DNA of 64,000 nt, taken from Mytilus californianus (lineage: Eukaryota; Mollusca; Bivalvia; Mytilida; Mytilidae). The position numbers and the translations under genes were made by a program. This document shows positions 21,801 to 33,365 of this stretch, one piece after another (position 1 is the stretch's first letter; the number at the start of each line of letters is the position of its first letter). Under the pieces are notes generated by a model that ran no database searches, had not been told where the DNA came from, and saw only the letters and a list, made by a program, of their open reading frames with translations. Where the stretch lies: assembly GCF_021869535.1 (NCBI RefSeq), contig NW_026262690.1, positions 91,603,995-91,667,994 of the forward strand, read 5' to 3'.

Positions 21801-24627
21801 ATAAAGATCGTTGAATTGATGAAAGATGTGGATGTAGACGTATATGACTTGTTTCCAGATTATGAAAAAGAAAGAGAAGAAATGATCACAACAGACGATA
21901 TCATAGTTGCCATGAAGGTAGAAATATCAACATCATCCAGAATGGAAATACTTCTGAAAGCAAAACGCTAAATAGATACATAAACAGTGGCCGATCCAGG
22001 GGGCGTAGAGGGCTTCCGCCAAAAAATAATTACTAGTATATCATGTTTTTTTCACGATTTATATGACTTTGTAGCATTAAATCGTTCAAACTTTTTTTAA
22101 GTATATAAAAAAAAATCAGTTTTATGGAATTACGCCCCTTCCTCTGGATCTGCCCCTGGTGAATCAATAAATAACTGCAACTTTTATAGTTGTAAACATC
22201 ATTTCGAAATGTTCTGGTCTTACGGTAAATAAATTTCAATCTGAAATGGCCATTTTGATTTAAACCAATCTTTTTAGACTAAATTCTAACTAATAAAAAA
22301 TGTTTAGACGTTAAATAATTTTCAGACCTGTCAGCTTCAGTAAATCGCTATCATTTTAAAATACACTTGAATTAAGACCAATTTAGATCCGTCCAGTCTA
22401 GCTATTCCCAAAATGTTCAGTTCATGTTATTTCCTGCGCCAAAAAAAAAATGCTGAAAAGTGAATGAACAGTACCGGAGGCAAAATTTCAAACATAACTT
22501 GGATTGCAGCCATAAAAAAAATCTGAATTTGACAAATAAAATTGAGAATGGAAATGGGGAATATGTCAAAGAGACAACAACCCGGCAAAAGAGCAGATAA
22601 CAGCCGAAGGCCACCAATGGGTCTTCAACGCAGCGAGAAAATCAGGCACCCGGAGGTGGTCCTCAGCTGGCCCCTAAATAAAATTGTGCACTAGTTCAGT
22701 GAAAATGGACGTCATTCTAAACTCCAAAACATATGAATGAACTATAATTAAAAAAACATACCAGACTAACAAAGGCCAGAGGCTCCTGACTTGGGACAGG
22801 CGCAAAAATGCGGCGGGGTTAAACATGTTTTGTGAGATCTCAACCCTCCCCCTATACCTCTCTAGCCAATGTAGAATAAAGAAACACACAGCGATACGCA
22901 CAGTAAAACTCAGTTTAAAGGAAGTCCGAGTCCGATGTCAGAATAGGTAACAAAAGAAACTAAGCAAAATGACAATGATACATGAATTAACAAAGGACTA
23001 CCAGCAGTTACTGACATGCCAGCTCCAGACCTCAATTAACCTGATTGAAAGAGTATGTCTTCATCATATGAACATCAAGCACAATCTCTCTCGTTAGAGG
23101 TTTAGTACTATTTACAATACTTAAAAATTCTATGTTCAGATATACATTTAGTGATAAAATCTAATTGTTTTTTTATGAATCTGCAGAAACTTATATACAT
23201 GTATAGATACAACCAAAGCGACGATACTAAAAATCCAGAAAAGCTTAAATTTAAAATTATATTAAGGTGTTTATCAAAATGGTCTGATGATAATATTGAA
23301 GGGTATGAATATAAAAATAAGAAGGTGTGGTATAATTGCCAATGAGACAACTCTCCACCAGAGACCAAATGACAGAGAAGTTAACAGCTATAGGTCACCA
23401 CCGTACTGTCTTCAACAATGAGCAAAACCCACACCGCATAGTCAGCTATAAAAAGTGTGCCTAATTGAACATATTTTTCTTTTAACTGTGATCGACAAAC
23501 TGGTTTTTGTCAAACATTACTTTGATATGTTCTTGAATTTAAGAGTTGAAGAAAAGGCTGTTTTTCCTGAAGAACTGTATCGGTTCATTTTATTTCTATT
23601 ATATTAAAAACATAAGCTTCTATATGATATTCTTCATTATACTTTTTTCATTGAATCATACATTATTTGAATTACTGTGAACGCATAAACTTTATTCATT
23701 TTACTTATATTTTTTGCTTTTTATAGGAAATGTCACGTAGAGTAATGTTCAGTAAAAAAATACTTGAAGAAAATAATTTTCTCTTGACTGATAAAGAGAG
23801 ATAAGCCAAAGATTAAAAATAACGGGGGAAATCTCCAAGTAATTATCATCAAAAATCTATTTTTTTATGTGGGATAAAAATCATATATTTTAGCAATGTG
23901 AACGGATTCCAGAAAAAAAGAAGATCCAGAGCGTAAAACGGCTGATTAGAGATACGAGAAACAGGAATTTCCAGTTAAAGTACGTATCAAGGTGAAATGT
24001 GAAAATGATAACTGGTAATTGCAAGTCCGGAGAACTGCTAATTGTAGCTTAAGGTATCAGCCGGTGCTTGATACTTCATCCCTAAATCGGCAATATTTGA
24101 TAGTTTTAAAACGAGTTATATCATGAAAATGAGTAATTAGGCATCAAACACTTAAACGTCTTTAGGACACGAGGCAAGATATGCAAAAAGTATCTCGTAC
24201 AAGAATTTTAAGAATTTAATTGTTCTCAGTACTATTTTATTTTTCTCTTCGATGAACCTTTCTTTACTACAGTTATTATGATTCAACTTTATGCATTTGT
24301 AATTGGTCCTTGCAGTTCTACACAAAAAAAAGGCAAAGATGTTATACTTGAAGCAAAATGCTTGAAGTAAGTAATTCTAAAATGCAAATTTAAGATCTAA
24401 AAAGAACGCTCTATACGTATGCCAAGACGATGTTTGTTTTGCTATATAATAAAACTTACCATTTCAGAGAATTTGCTGTTCTTTACACACAAGTCAATCG
24501 AGGAAGCGATCCAAGTGTGGAAGAACCATTAAGAAGTGTATTTGCAGGTCGTAAAAGGGCATTAACTCCTGCATCGGTTCAAAAGAAAAAAGAGGAAACG
24601 AAATCATCAGGTGTCAGATTTTTCTAA
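9894..24627 (+). CDS. LRRC74-like leucine-rich repeat protein, 13 exons
   Basis: Exons are 9894-10365, 11364-11563, 13954-14061, 15510-15603, 16359-16408, 16663-16744, 17492-17577, 18725-18919, 20281-20376, 21672-21917, 23894-23979, 24316-24366 and 24468-24627. All have AG/GT borders and matching phases, and they sum to 1926 nt (641 residues plus stop). Residues 1-157 are low-complexity and basic, with an Arg/Lys run (RTRRRRRKK) that could be a nuclear signal. Residues about 225-461 form roughly eight ribonuclease-inhibitor-type LRRs of about 28 residues (for example LELLDISWNQIGKQGAIALA). Residues 462-641 are a charged C-terminal region with no clear domain. Such LRR arrays bind other proteins; no enzyme motif is seen. 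A tandem copy of exon 10 and an alternative end are listed separately. The 5' UTR may be spliced, since an AG acceptor lies just upstream of the ATG. Confidence 0.82.
10655..10830 (+). repeat. Dispersed repeat in intron 1
   Basis: Carries TTCAAAACGGAAAGTCC, ATCAAATGGCAAAATC and GGATTAAACCTGGTTTTA. A second copy is at 11585-11760 in intron 2, so two copies flank exon 2. A fragment is also present at about 52680-52755. Confidence 0.6.
10960..11245 (+). repeat. Old SINE-like repeat in intron 1
   Basis: Shares the order GGTCAAGACAAAGACTTAAA, a GTGT-ACT segment, TTACCTTGTGAACAAGCACG and GCCATTAGACGTTAAAC with the better-preserved copies at 45530-45780 and 46700-46950. It is diverged and therefore older. 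Confidence 0.4.
11585..11760 (+). repeat. Dispersed repeat in intron 2
   Basis: Second copy of the repeat at 10655-10830, same orientation. Confidence 0.6.
13041..13623. mobile_element. 583-bp TIR element in intron 2
   Basis: It starts AAAGGAGTAGGTCCAGTAAG and ends with the inverse (CTTACCGGACCTACTCCTTT), about 20-bp terminal inverted repeats. Inside there is a second inverted pair, GGAAGTGGCCGCATTTGTGT against ACACGGATGCGGCCACTTTC. No coding frame is present. A truncated inverted copy is at about 29228-29675. Confidence 0.75.
14430..14710 (-). repeat. R1 repeat copy in intron 3 (degenerate)
   Basis: Reverse-orientation copy of the family best preserved at 54063-54605, recognised by GTTCTTATGTTGTGCTGTTAC, CCTCATTAGGGGAGG and AAAGGCCGTACGACGATC. 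Confidence 0.5.
16790..16832 (-). ncRNA. Hammerhead-like relic in intron 6
   Basis: The minus strand reads ACATCA, CTGATGA, AACATTC, GAAA, TGTGCA, TC, TAGTGT. Both core strands and the cleavage-site TC are intact, and stem I can pair (ACATCA with TAGTGT, including wobble). Stem II is collapsed to AACATTC and cannot pair properly. It is a second subtype, with a TGYGCA stem III. Confidence 0.4.
18540..18690 (+). repeat. R1 repeat, 5' part, in intron 7
   Basis: Carries AAGATGTGGCATGATTGCC, AGACAAC, CCAGAGACCAAATGACG and CAACAATGAGCAAAACCC. These are hallmarks of the R1 family found seven further times in the window. Confidence 0.7.
19070..19230 (+). repeat. Minisatellite element in intron 8 (degenerate)
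   Basis: Diverged units TTTTCTCTATTCTTCATATTTT and ACCCCATTATTCCC belong to the 725-955 family. The tail is eroded to CCCCATCTAGAGCC. Confidence 0.5.
20725..20890 (-). repeat. 5'-truncated SINE in intron 9
   Basis: Reverse copy of the SINE at 40160-40421: GCCACTTT-AACACTATT, then GAGAGAACCACCGACCTTCG and GAAAACTGACA. The tRNA-like head is missing, as expected for truncated reverse transcription. Confidence 0.65.
21309..21353 (+). CDS. Duplicated alternative last exon of the LRR gene
   Basis: After a TTTCAG acceptor in the same phase as exon 10, this reads GIKVDAELIDALIA and then TAG. Exon 10 at 21672 reads GIDVDAELIDAV and continues. The preceding intron sequence is also similar (CTATGATTT, TTTCC, TATCTCC), so a tandem genomic duplication made the pair. 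If used, it would end the protein at 475 residues, just after the LRRs. It could instead be a dead copy. Confidence 0.5.
   Translation, partial: GIKVDAELIDALIA
21478..21565 (+). mobile_element. 5' head of a hairpin-headed element
   Basis: TGTCCCCGCCG-TAGG-CGACGGGGGCA forms a hairpin, followed by CCGTCCGTCCGTCCGTCC. It is the 5' end of a family related to 24807-25208 and 44660-45051, and it sits between the two duplicated exons. No 3' end is found. Confidence 0.55.
22537..23110 (+). repeat. R2 repeat, copy 1 (intron 10)
   Basis: About 575 bp match 48267-48850: GAGAATGGAAATGGGGAA, CCGAAGGCCACCAATGGG, AATGCGGCGGGGTTAAACAT and a GGTTTAGTA end. It has no reading frame of note. It is an interspersed repeat of unknown class. 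Confidence 0.7.
23320..23455 (+). repeat. R1 repeat, 5' part (intron 10)
   Basis: AAGGTGTGGTATAATTGCC, GAGACAACTCTCCACCAGAG and CAACAATGAGCAAAACCCAC match the other R1 copies. Confidence 0.7.
23727..23804 (+). CDS. Possible alternative last exon of the LRR gene
   Basis: After the acceptor TTTTTATAG, the phase-0 frame reads EMSRRVMFSKKILEENNFLL, then TDKER and a stop. It can join to exon 10 (phase 0), which would give a 569-residue form lacking the last three exons. No donor was found within it, so it would be terminal. Its composition is protein-like but its use is unproven. Confidence 0.4.
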   Translation, partial: EMSRRVMFSKKILEENNFLLTDKER

Positions 24628-24727
24628 ATACTTATGGATTGCATGGACTTCTTAAAAACTAGCCATTATTACCGTTTCTTAAAATGCTGATATTTTAGAA
24701 AGAGATTATAATCATGAAAATACAAGC

Positions 24728-24733
24728 AATAAA
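24728..24733 (+). terminator. Polyadenylation signal of the LRR gene
   Basis: AATAAA about 100 bases after the TAA stop of the last exon. Confidence 0.5.
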
Positions 24734-24806
24734 TGTTTTACGTTTCATTATTTATGACTAATGAGCATTTTTTGTCTTGAGATTTTATTTTGTGGAATTC
24801 AATTTT

Positions 24807-25208
24807 TATGCCCCCGGCCGCCATAGCGGAGTACCCTTGTCTGTCTGTACGTCCGTTCGTACGTCCCGTAATTGGTTTCCGTTATCTAACTTTAGTTTGC
24901 CTCAACCAAATGTTATGAAATTTATACACAATGCTTATTATCACAAAACTCAGATTAATTTTGAATTTGGTTGGCGTCACTTTTTATCGTTCTGGAGTTA
25001 TGCCCCTTCATAAATGGAAAAAATGCTGAATTTTTCGTTTCCGTTTTCTAACTTTAGTTTGCCTCAACCAAATGTTATGAAACTTATACACAATGCTTAT
25101 TATCACAAAACACAGATCAAGTTCCATTGTGGGTGGCGTCACTTTTACAGTTCTCTAGTTATGTCCCTTTATATGCAAGCGGGGCATCATCTGTGTCCCA
25201 TGGACACA
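24807..25208 (+). mobile_element. Hairpin-headed tandem-repeat element (TATGCCCCC)
   Basis: It starts TATGCCCCCGGCCGCCATAG and ends GGGGCAT followed by the perfect hairpin TGTGTCC-CAT-GGACACA (25192-25208). Inside are two tandem units of about 180 bp (TAACTTTAGTTTGCCTCAAC at about 24888 and 25048). Open frames through it are repeat-derived. Confidence 0.7.
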
Positions 25209-25410
25209 TTCTCCATTTATTTAAAACTGACTCTGCTGCTTAAGTTACGTTTGAATTAAATGAACATATATAATTGTTAATTAAACACATTTCTTTTCTA
25301 GATTTATGCTTTTATTTTCATGTTAAGCATAGTGTTCGTTGTGTCAATTTTTCTGTTTGTTAGTTAGTTCGTCCGTTTGTCCGCATTTGTACACTAGTGA
25401 CTTCATTTCA

Positions 25411-25640
25411 ATGACTTACTTACTTACTTAATCCTCTGCATGTTCTTGAACATATAATGCATCAACAAGGGACCTCCAACTCGTTCTATCTTTCGCGATT
25501 TTCTCTACATCTGATTTCAGGTGTAACCATGTCTTTTTATATGGCTCTCAAAACACTAGACGCATGCACAATCCTGTGGTACAAACCACCAGCACACCAT
25601 TTCAATGAAACTTCCATAAAATCTTTAGTACGTAATGGTC
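25411..25640 (-). repeat. Retroelement-like 3' end with (TAAG)n tail
   Basis: CTTACTTACTTACTTAATCC at the left edge followed by about 200 bp of mixed sequence looks like an inverted non-LTR element or SINE 3' end with a tetranucleotide tail. The family is not identified. Confidence 0.35.
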
Positions 25641-25649
25641 TATGAATGC

Positions 25650-27046
25650 TATGATTCCAACAACTTTTTGAGGCTGTATATAGCAAAATATTAACTTTGT
25701 CATATATACAAAAGATGGAAGGTATACTGCATCATCAACACCTTCTGTCGTGACGTAGTTTTTCAATGCCGGACATTATTGTTAACTGATGAATAGATCA
25801 TTCTTTTCAGTTACATAATGACGAAAAAGAAATCATGTAGCAATCTAAAAAAGTTTGATATAGTGTTGGGCATAGTAAATTGAAATACTAGCTGGCATGT
25901 AATTCAGAATCTACTGTTCAGTAACTAATCTACTGAATTATCTACACTATATAATCGTATATTAGATTCACGAGTTGTATGAGTAATCTTTACGATTGAA
26001 AGATGTCGAAATTACCAGTTATACTATTGGACACTGTTTACCCTTTTAAAGCACCTTATCCCCCCTGCTTTTCGAGGAGCTTAATATGTTGTTGGATCTT
26101 TAGCTTTCTGTTAATGTATTGACAATTTTAGTGTGTCGTGTAGTATTGTTTTCCTTTGAACATGATGTTTGTTGTCTGTCCCTCTTTGACTTTTGAATGT
26201 GTAGTGTCCCGCCTAATTGGCATTTCCTAGTATCATTTACATTTCGTAACCTTTCATAATTGTCACCGATGATCCGTCCAATAAACACACACTTTTGTAT
26301 ATGTAGAATACATGTGTCAAATTCTATTTTTGTTTCCTCCTCTCAAAATTACTAAGGCTACTTGACCAAGTTCGAATTATAGCTGTTGTAATATTTTGTG
26401 ATAAGCAGCGTGGTCGGTGTTGGTAAAACATATTAAACATGATAGTTCTGGTTCAATCAAAGAATATAAAAATCTTGGTTTTCAAACAGATATTTCTCCT
26501 AGCCTTGCATTGTCAAGCAAGGTGATGCTGTTTGTTTTAATGAAAATACATATCAAGACATCATGCACGGAGCAAAGCAGGCTTCATAGAGCCTCTTTTA
26601 TTTTGACAAATTAACACATTTATAAAGTATATATCGTGGCGTTCAGAGTATTAAATAGTTTTTTAAACAGACAAAATAGTTCTCAGACTGTTAATATACA
26701 TTATACCGACCCCCTCCCCCATCTTTTGTCTTACTTTTGTATCCAAAACAGCTCTAGACCCGCTTGACATACATTACTTACATGTTGTACTTTGGAACCA
26801 CTTATTTCATTTCTTCATCTGAATGAGAATGACTATTGGTGTTAGATTTGACATGACATGAACCCTGTCATATCCATTCACTACAATACACATTAGTATC
26901 TGCTTCTTTTCCTAAACTTTTAATCAGAAATTAACGAAACTTTCTCAAAATATTAACTATATAATGCCATAGTGCGTCGCCTTTTTTTTTAATTTTTGAA
27001 CCAAATTATCTTTGAGTTTCCCTAAAGAAATCAAGAACATAACCCG

Positions 27047-27077
<31 letters not shown>

Positions 27078-28960
27078 AACAAGTCTAAATTGAAAACAAC
27101 GTTCAAACCTATGATTGCGTTGGATAAAAACCGCAATTTTTATACGTGTGCATGCAAAACAAATTTCTTGTTAGAGGGGTCTAAATACAGCACAAACAAC
27201 ATTTTCCAAAAGACCAAAAAAGTGAAAAAGTATATTTTAACAAAACGCATTTGACTAACAGGTCGAACAACAAATGTTCTTAAACCCTGCTGACTGCCAT
27301 TGGCGATTGCCAAATAAACGGATCACCGATGTAATAAATGGATCTTAATTATAAATTTAATACTAAACAGAAAACAATAAACTTGTATATATATATATAT
27401 TAGAGTGCACCTCCTATTTTATTTATGATTAAAATAGTTTTGAGTGTTTCCCTTAGCAAATCATGGAATTTATCATTGCTTTTTCTGAATACTACTCATT
27501 TTGTATTCGTTACTCCTAAAATCCCTTATTAGAATGTATTGAATCATTCTCTGAATCGGCACCTTCTATTTTGTTTTGAATGGTTCGTAAGCAATTTGAG
27601 AATGTACTTAAACAATCCGAATCTATAAAGTAAAGACTACCGTTTCGTAATACGGAAACGACAAGTTGCAGTGCATGCAATCATGTGAATAATTGTGCGC
27701 CCTTTAGTGGCCAGTGGCTTTTCAGGAAGATTTCCTATTGAACGGAAATAACATGATTATTTGGATTTATTTTACAAGAAAAAAGCTATTGATAATAATT
27801 TTAAATGTTAAGAAGTTAAGAGATTGAAAAGAAATTGAGATATCACTTCCTCTGTCTCTTTTTAAAAATATCCTTAGAAAAAGTTGTGCCAGTTTACTTG
27901 TCAAAGAAGCAAAGGTAAAAAATACAGGTTAGTCGCAATTACTATTAAAATCCTATCAACCAATCAACGTGACCATGGATAAAGAAACGACTTCGCGTTT
28001 TTACCATTGTTTTGCTATCTGTAAGATTGTAAAAAAAGTTCCAACGATTGAAAGGTAAGTTCTGTCTAAATATTTTTCTTGTTAAATCCCGTGTTGTCGC
28101 GTATTACTGTGTCAACAAATATTTTAAAGATATCATAGATACAATTATATATAATTAACTGAATTTGCCAGATTTTACAAGATACTCTGAAAACCAATAT
28201 AGCGAATGATTACCAATATTTAATACGTTATCTCTTGATATTTCCCTTTCAAACATTATTTATGTCTACAAGTCGCATGCCTAACGACACCTAGTTTTTT
28301 CAAGACATCTCCAGACACTTTGGATATATTTTATGAAATAAATCTCATACGGTATTACACGGGCACGACGAGAAATTCTAACATTGAGAAATAAAAAAGT
28401 CTGGCGAGAAAGAAACAAAACTTTCTTGGCAAAACTTAAAGCAAAGCAAGGTCAAACAAAAATATGTACGGGTTATTGGAAGAAATTTATTGATAACTGA
28501 AATAGCAAGCAACTGTAGGTAGAGAATCCATTGGTTGTCAGGGCGAAAACAAACTAAACAAAAAATAATCATATAAGAATGTTCTGTAAAGTAGGTCGAT
28601 CGTTATGAAAGGTGGGAAGTTTGGGCTATTCTTGGCAAAAAGTTGTATATTATATGATTCAACACATTTTTTCTAGAACTTACTGATGGCTGCGAAAACA
28701 TGGTAGATTACTAACTCACAAACTGTTCGGACTTTTATGTAAAGGTTGCTAGTCAGCGGCTCAGTTGGCACATCAATTACCTCTAAAAACAAATGTGTTT
28801 AATCCTTATAACTCTCAAGCCAATCAAGCAGTTGTTATTTTTTTTTCTTTCAATTTCAATTTTCTTGAAACCCCAGGATTCAATTCATGTGTAACGCGCA
28901 TGCATATATCACAGTGAAATTGACATATTTTTTCTCTGTATGTGCACTATAAGTCTATAA
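25650..28960. other. Intergenic, no gene recognised
   Basis: AT-rich and without a convincing exon. Simple repeats are (TA)n at about 27045-27075 and 27389-27403. The open frames are short and have no domain. Confidence 0.5.
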
Positions 28961-28984
28961 CCATTGAGAGTGTACTGATTGATA

Positions 28985-29830
28985 TTTTAGTCTTATAGAT
29001 ACATGCTTAGATACATGCTTTTTTACAAGTTGTTATTGGCTTTGAACTAGCTTTCAGTAACTGGGAGTACTCTAGGATCAGTACTTTGTGTCAAAGTCTT
29101 TTTATAAGTTGCTTTTTTGTTGCGTTGTGTTGATCTGATGAGTCAATCCTTTTCAACTGATTTTATAGTTTGTTCTTATGTTGTGCTGTTACACCACTTT
29201 CTCATGTTAAGAGAGGATTGGGTGCCCGATTTGAACTGATTTAGTCATTAAAGACGCTCAAATTCAAGCTTAAATATGAAAAATCTATCAAATATGCCAC
29301 AATATGTCACTTTTCAGATGGTTTTTGTCAAAAATGAAAGTGGCCGCATCCGTGTTCATTCTCAACCTTTATATATGTAATGTATTATCATCGAATGCAA
29401 CTTACATTTAAATATTAAGAATGAACACAAATGCGGCCACTTCCATTTCAGACGGAAACCGTCTAAAAATTAACCAAAATGCTAAAATTTCGAAGATTTC
29501 AGTAATTTAGCATGACTTGATGATACATGTGCATTGTATTGTGAAAAACAGCCAATATTTATGTAACAGAAGTATTCTTCTTTCCAATGAATAGCTAAAA
29601 ATTTACATTTTAACAATTTTGAAAAATTGCTATATTTTGGGGCCAAAAAGGGGTCTTACTGGGCCTAATCCTTTGTCATGTCGTGGACTTTATACCTAGG
29701 CCTGCGTTATGGGTTTTGCTCATTGTTTAAAGCCGTACGGTGACCATTTAGTTGCTAACTTTAACGTCATTTCGTCTCTTGTGGGTGTTTGTCTCATTAG
29801 CATGTCTTCGTGTCATCTTATTTTATATAG
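28985..29830 (-). repeat. R1 repeat interrupted by a TIR element
   Basis: The left part (to about 29227) carries the R1 3' half in reverse (GTTCTTATGTTGTGCTGTTAC). The right part (29677-29810) carries the R1 5' half in reverse (GGGTTTTGCTCATTGTTTAA). Between them lies a truncated inverted copy of the element at 13041-13623. Confidence 0.65.
29228..29675 (-). mobile_element. Truncated copy of the AAAGGAGTAGG TIR element
   Basis: Reverse copy of 13041-13623, including GAAAGTGGCCGCATCCGTGT and ATGCGGCCACTTCC. It ends at the terminal repeat (TTACTGGGCCTAATCCTTTG). The other terminal repeat is missing. Confidence 0.7.
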
Positions 29831-30215
29831 TGTTTATATAGGTTACGAAAGTAGTTTAGGCAACATGGTCTATCGAAGTGTATGCATGAACCCCGATTTT
29901 TTTTCACCGATTCTTGAAAATATAAATATATATATGGTCCTTCAACTGACCTCCCAACCATTGACATAGCAATGTCCTCTTTCAATTGTGAGGGCTTTTA
30001 TCAGGCTTCGTCACAATGCCATTGCCTTTAACTAAACCATAGGGGCTTGTTAAGTGGGTCAGATGAGGTTTTACTGTCAATGGCGGTTGCTATCCTAGTA
30101 ACTAAACGAGCCTTGTGACGAACTACTCAACTATTTCCTGGCAAGTGGACTCCGTAACATACTCATTGGTATCAATGAAGGTTTTTTTTCAAAATATGCA
30201 ACTTGAAAACACCGA

Positions 30216-30846
30216 CTTAAGGGCATACGATACAGTTTTGATCCCACGGTGATTTTTTTTTCGAAAATTTGCATACAAGCTACTTTTCACCTAGTCAATT
30301 CAAATATACAACAAAAGATATACCTTCATGTGCTACTTTAAGAGATAAATGGGGTCGAAATTTTAGACACTTATTCAAAATTTCGGTTCATTGACATTTC
30401 TATCCTTTGGACAGACATACCGAACTTTTTTGTTTCGAAAGATAAACACAAGCGGATTTTCTTTTTAAAAAGATTGATAAATATCTTCTCTACATAAATA
30501 TGCTTTTTATTTTTTTGTATCAACTCTTTGGGAATAATTCATTTTTATTAAATGTTTATGTTTTTAGAAAAAAAAAACGGCTTTTTTTGCTGTATATTTA
30601 TCTAATGTAAAAAAAAATTCCATCGGTGATTTTTTTCATAAAAATAGGTACAACAAAATTCATACATAACCAATCCGAATGTTATTTTCAAAAAGAGGGG
30701 TCGATGTACTCGTTTTCGAGCTAATGACTAAAATCAGTCGAAAAATGCATCTTTTTCCTATATTTCACAGTTTGACGTCGCGAAAAATAACATTTTACGT
30801 TAGCAACGTCATTATCTCCCCTGTAACTGTATCGTTTGCCCTTAAG
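30216..30846. mobile_element. 631-bp element with 22-bp TIRs
   Basis: It starts CTTAAGGGCATACGATACAG and ends with the inverse (AACTGTATCGTTTGCCCTTA then AG). The 22-bp ends differ at one position. It has no coding capacity. It abuts the next element, sharing the bases AAG. Confidence 0.75.
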
Positions 30847-31122
30847 GTGGTACCTAACACTACAGGGAGATAACTCTGTAAAAATCAGCTAAACGTTTTA
30901 ATTACGTTGTATTGTTAAGGAAATATTAAGCTTCTCAATGATCAAAATTAGTGTTTGTCAAACTGCTATATAACCAATGAAATTTTTCTGATAAAGTGGT
31001 TGGTTCAATTTTTTTGAAATTTTTATATTTTTGTCAAAGGGTCAAAGTAAACATTTGGTCAAAATTTTATGAAAATTAAACGAGCCAAATTAATATTAGT
31101 CAAGGTGTTGGGTACCTCCTTA
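30844..31122 (+). mobile_element. AAGGTGGTACC TIR element, copy 2
   Basis: It begins AAGGTGGTACCTAACACTAC and ends GGTACCTCCTT, and is homologous to 5250-5523 across its length. It is a non-autonomous DNA element. Confidence 0.75.
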
Positions 31123-31149
31123 AACAACTCTGACCACTCTATAAAAAGG

Positions 31150-33360
31150 TGGCAAATGAAAATTCGATATTTTTTTAATTTCTTTCAATTTACTTTTCCC
31201 CAAAATTGTGTACCTTTTCAGTTTCCCCCTCACTACACATTTTAAATTGCAGCCCCGACCTGGCTTCGTTGAACATAAGATTGACCAAAAATGCATATTT
31301 TGTTGGGAATATCTATTTCGACGGCTTGGTCATACTCAAAATGATGACACCTAGATAGTGACTGTCTGAAAGTTGTATATTTTGTTTTAAAATATCCCCA
31401 ATTGTCAATGAAAATTTTTACGAATCTATCCCCTTTGCAAAATAACATTTTTTACATTTAGTAGAAAACACAATCACACGAAACGATGCCGATCCATCAA
31501 TTAAATAAACAGAAAATATCTTTACATATTATCCGCCTTTCTAATAAGTCCAGCACTAGCCTCATTAGCTTTTTTTATTGCCTTCATAACTAGTCCGAGT
31601 TGTCTTTCAAGGTCCGATTTTTCTTCAAAAGGTCTTTAAAAGTAGCCCGAGTTGTCTTGGTCCGACGTGTCTTTGGTCCGAGCTGAGTTGTCATGTATTC
31701 GCCTAAATTACGGAAACAATTCGGGAACACGCCTATATCGATTCTCAAATTACCCTACTCTCACACGTTTCCGGGAAAGCATTTTACAAGATCATTTTCC
31801 ACGATTGACTCAAAAATACTTAATTATATAGGTAAAATAATTCCTATTGTATTAGAAACAGTGATGCAAGTCTTTGGGTTATAGCTTCGTGCTTTTAACA
31901 GGTTGGGACCAGTCACTTACCCGTTTTGTATACATTTACTGTGCACAAAAGTTTTATTTTTATTTTAGAATTTAAGGAAAATATAATATGTTGCCTTTTA
32001 TGTAATCAGTTGAATTTTGAAATTTTTGTTTGTTTATGAGATTGGTCCCTTAGAAGATAGTGATTTTCAGAGGGATGAATGTAGCAAATTGTTTATTTTC
32101 TTGAAAAATTCATTGTATAAATTGATCTCTACTAGACTGTAGACAAATACATTTTTTAGTGTTTTGCCTTTTGGATTAATCCCAAATTAAGGATGTTTTG
32201 CACTGTAAATTCATGTCATATCAAATGCACAAAATGTAGTCATAACCCTGAAATAAAGTTGTCAATGTAAGTAAATTGCCACTGTCATGACTTTCTAGGG
32301 TCTATTGTTGAAAACAGGGGAAAATGATCAAAGCCAGTGATTTTGATAGCGCTCATCATTTTCATCATTTACGAAACTGTTTTAAAAATGACGAAAGTGT
32401 TTCAAATCAATTTCGTCACTTAAATTTGGAAAGTGTAAAAATATTTTCGCATGAAAATACTATAAATCTACCTGTCTTTATGAGCCTCAGGTAATTAAAA
32501 TTTACAACAGGTGTTATAAGTTGTGATTACAGGTAATCCCCTTATCACCATCGGATGGGTCACTAATCAGTTAATTATTAATAAACCTCATAATTGACCA
32601 TCACAATTATTTTCCCCAGTAAAATCAGTCAGTTGGCATTTCTCAATTTCAATATTTCTTAAACAACCACAATTTGCAGTTCGTTTGTTGTAGTTTTGAC
32701 ATTTGAACAAAATTGTTTTCCCCCGACAGTTCGTATTTGAATTTCAATATTTCTCAAACAATCACAATTTTGCAGTTTGTTTGTCGTAGTTTCATCATTC
32801 GAACGTGTTTTCGTCATATATATAACTTTTCATCATAAACTTTCGAAATTTCGATAAAAAAGATAGAACTTTATTCAAAACGTTCAGAAATGTTTTCACG
32901 AGTCAAACAGGTGCTTCCTTTACTACATGTACATGATGTATGTACTGCGCATTCATGAAAGTATTCCTATGAATTTATAGACACTAAAAACGTAAAATAC
33001 GAAATCATTTAGTTTCAATCAAATGAGAGAGACAAATATATGTATCTTACTACATGTACATGTATTAAGCAAATTTAATTTACATGATTTAAGAAATGAT
33101 AATTTTCTGCCTTTTTTAAAAAACGAACCAATCCGTAGATGAATCCGGATTCATTCTGAGTTTATTATCCAAGTGTCACTTCCCGTTTTTATTTCATTTG
33201 AAATTCGAAAGTAAACGTGATCTAGTCTTCATTAATTTACAACCTCCTTACAGTCATTAGAATCGTTCCAATAGGGATTTGTACAAATCCTTGGTTCCAA
33301 CTTAATAGAAATGATTTCCAAATATCGATTTAAACCATTATAAGGATTATGCAGTGATAT
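31150..33360. other. Intergenic, no gene recognised
   Basis: No supported exon. At 31600-31700 GTCCGAG-TTGTC recurs about four times. At 32630-32800 a segment of about 110 bp (TTTCAATATTTCT-AAACAA, CACAATTT-GCAGTT) is tandemly repeated. Confidence 0.4.
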
Positions 33361-33365
33361 AATCG

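Noticed and set aside
24777..25259. Two consecutive frames with repeated peptide NFSLPQPNVM
   Set aside because: They are tandem units of a hairpin-headed element also found at 44660-45051, not a gene.
26717..28000. CRISPR-like or phage-like structure
   Set aside because: Only simple TA repeats; nothing with regular repeat-spacer spacing, and the genome is clearly eukaryotic.
29120..29165. CTGATGAG in an R1 copy as a hammerhead core
   Set aside because: No GAAA strand or pairing stems nearby; R1 copies do not conserve it.
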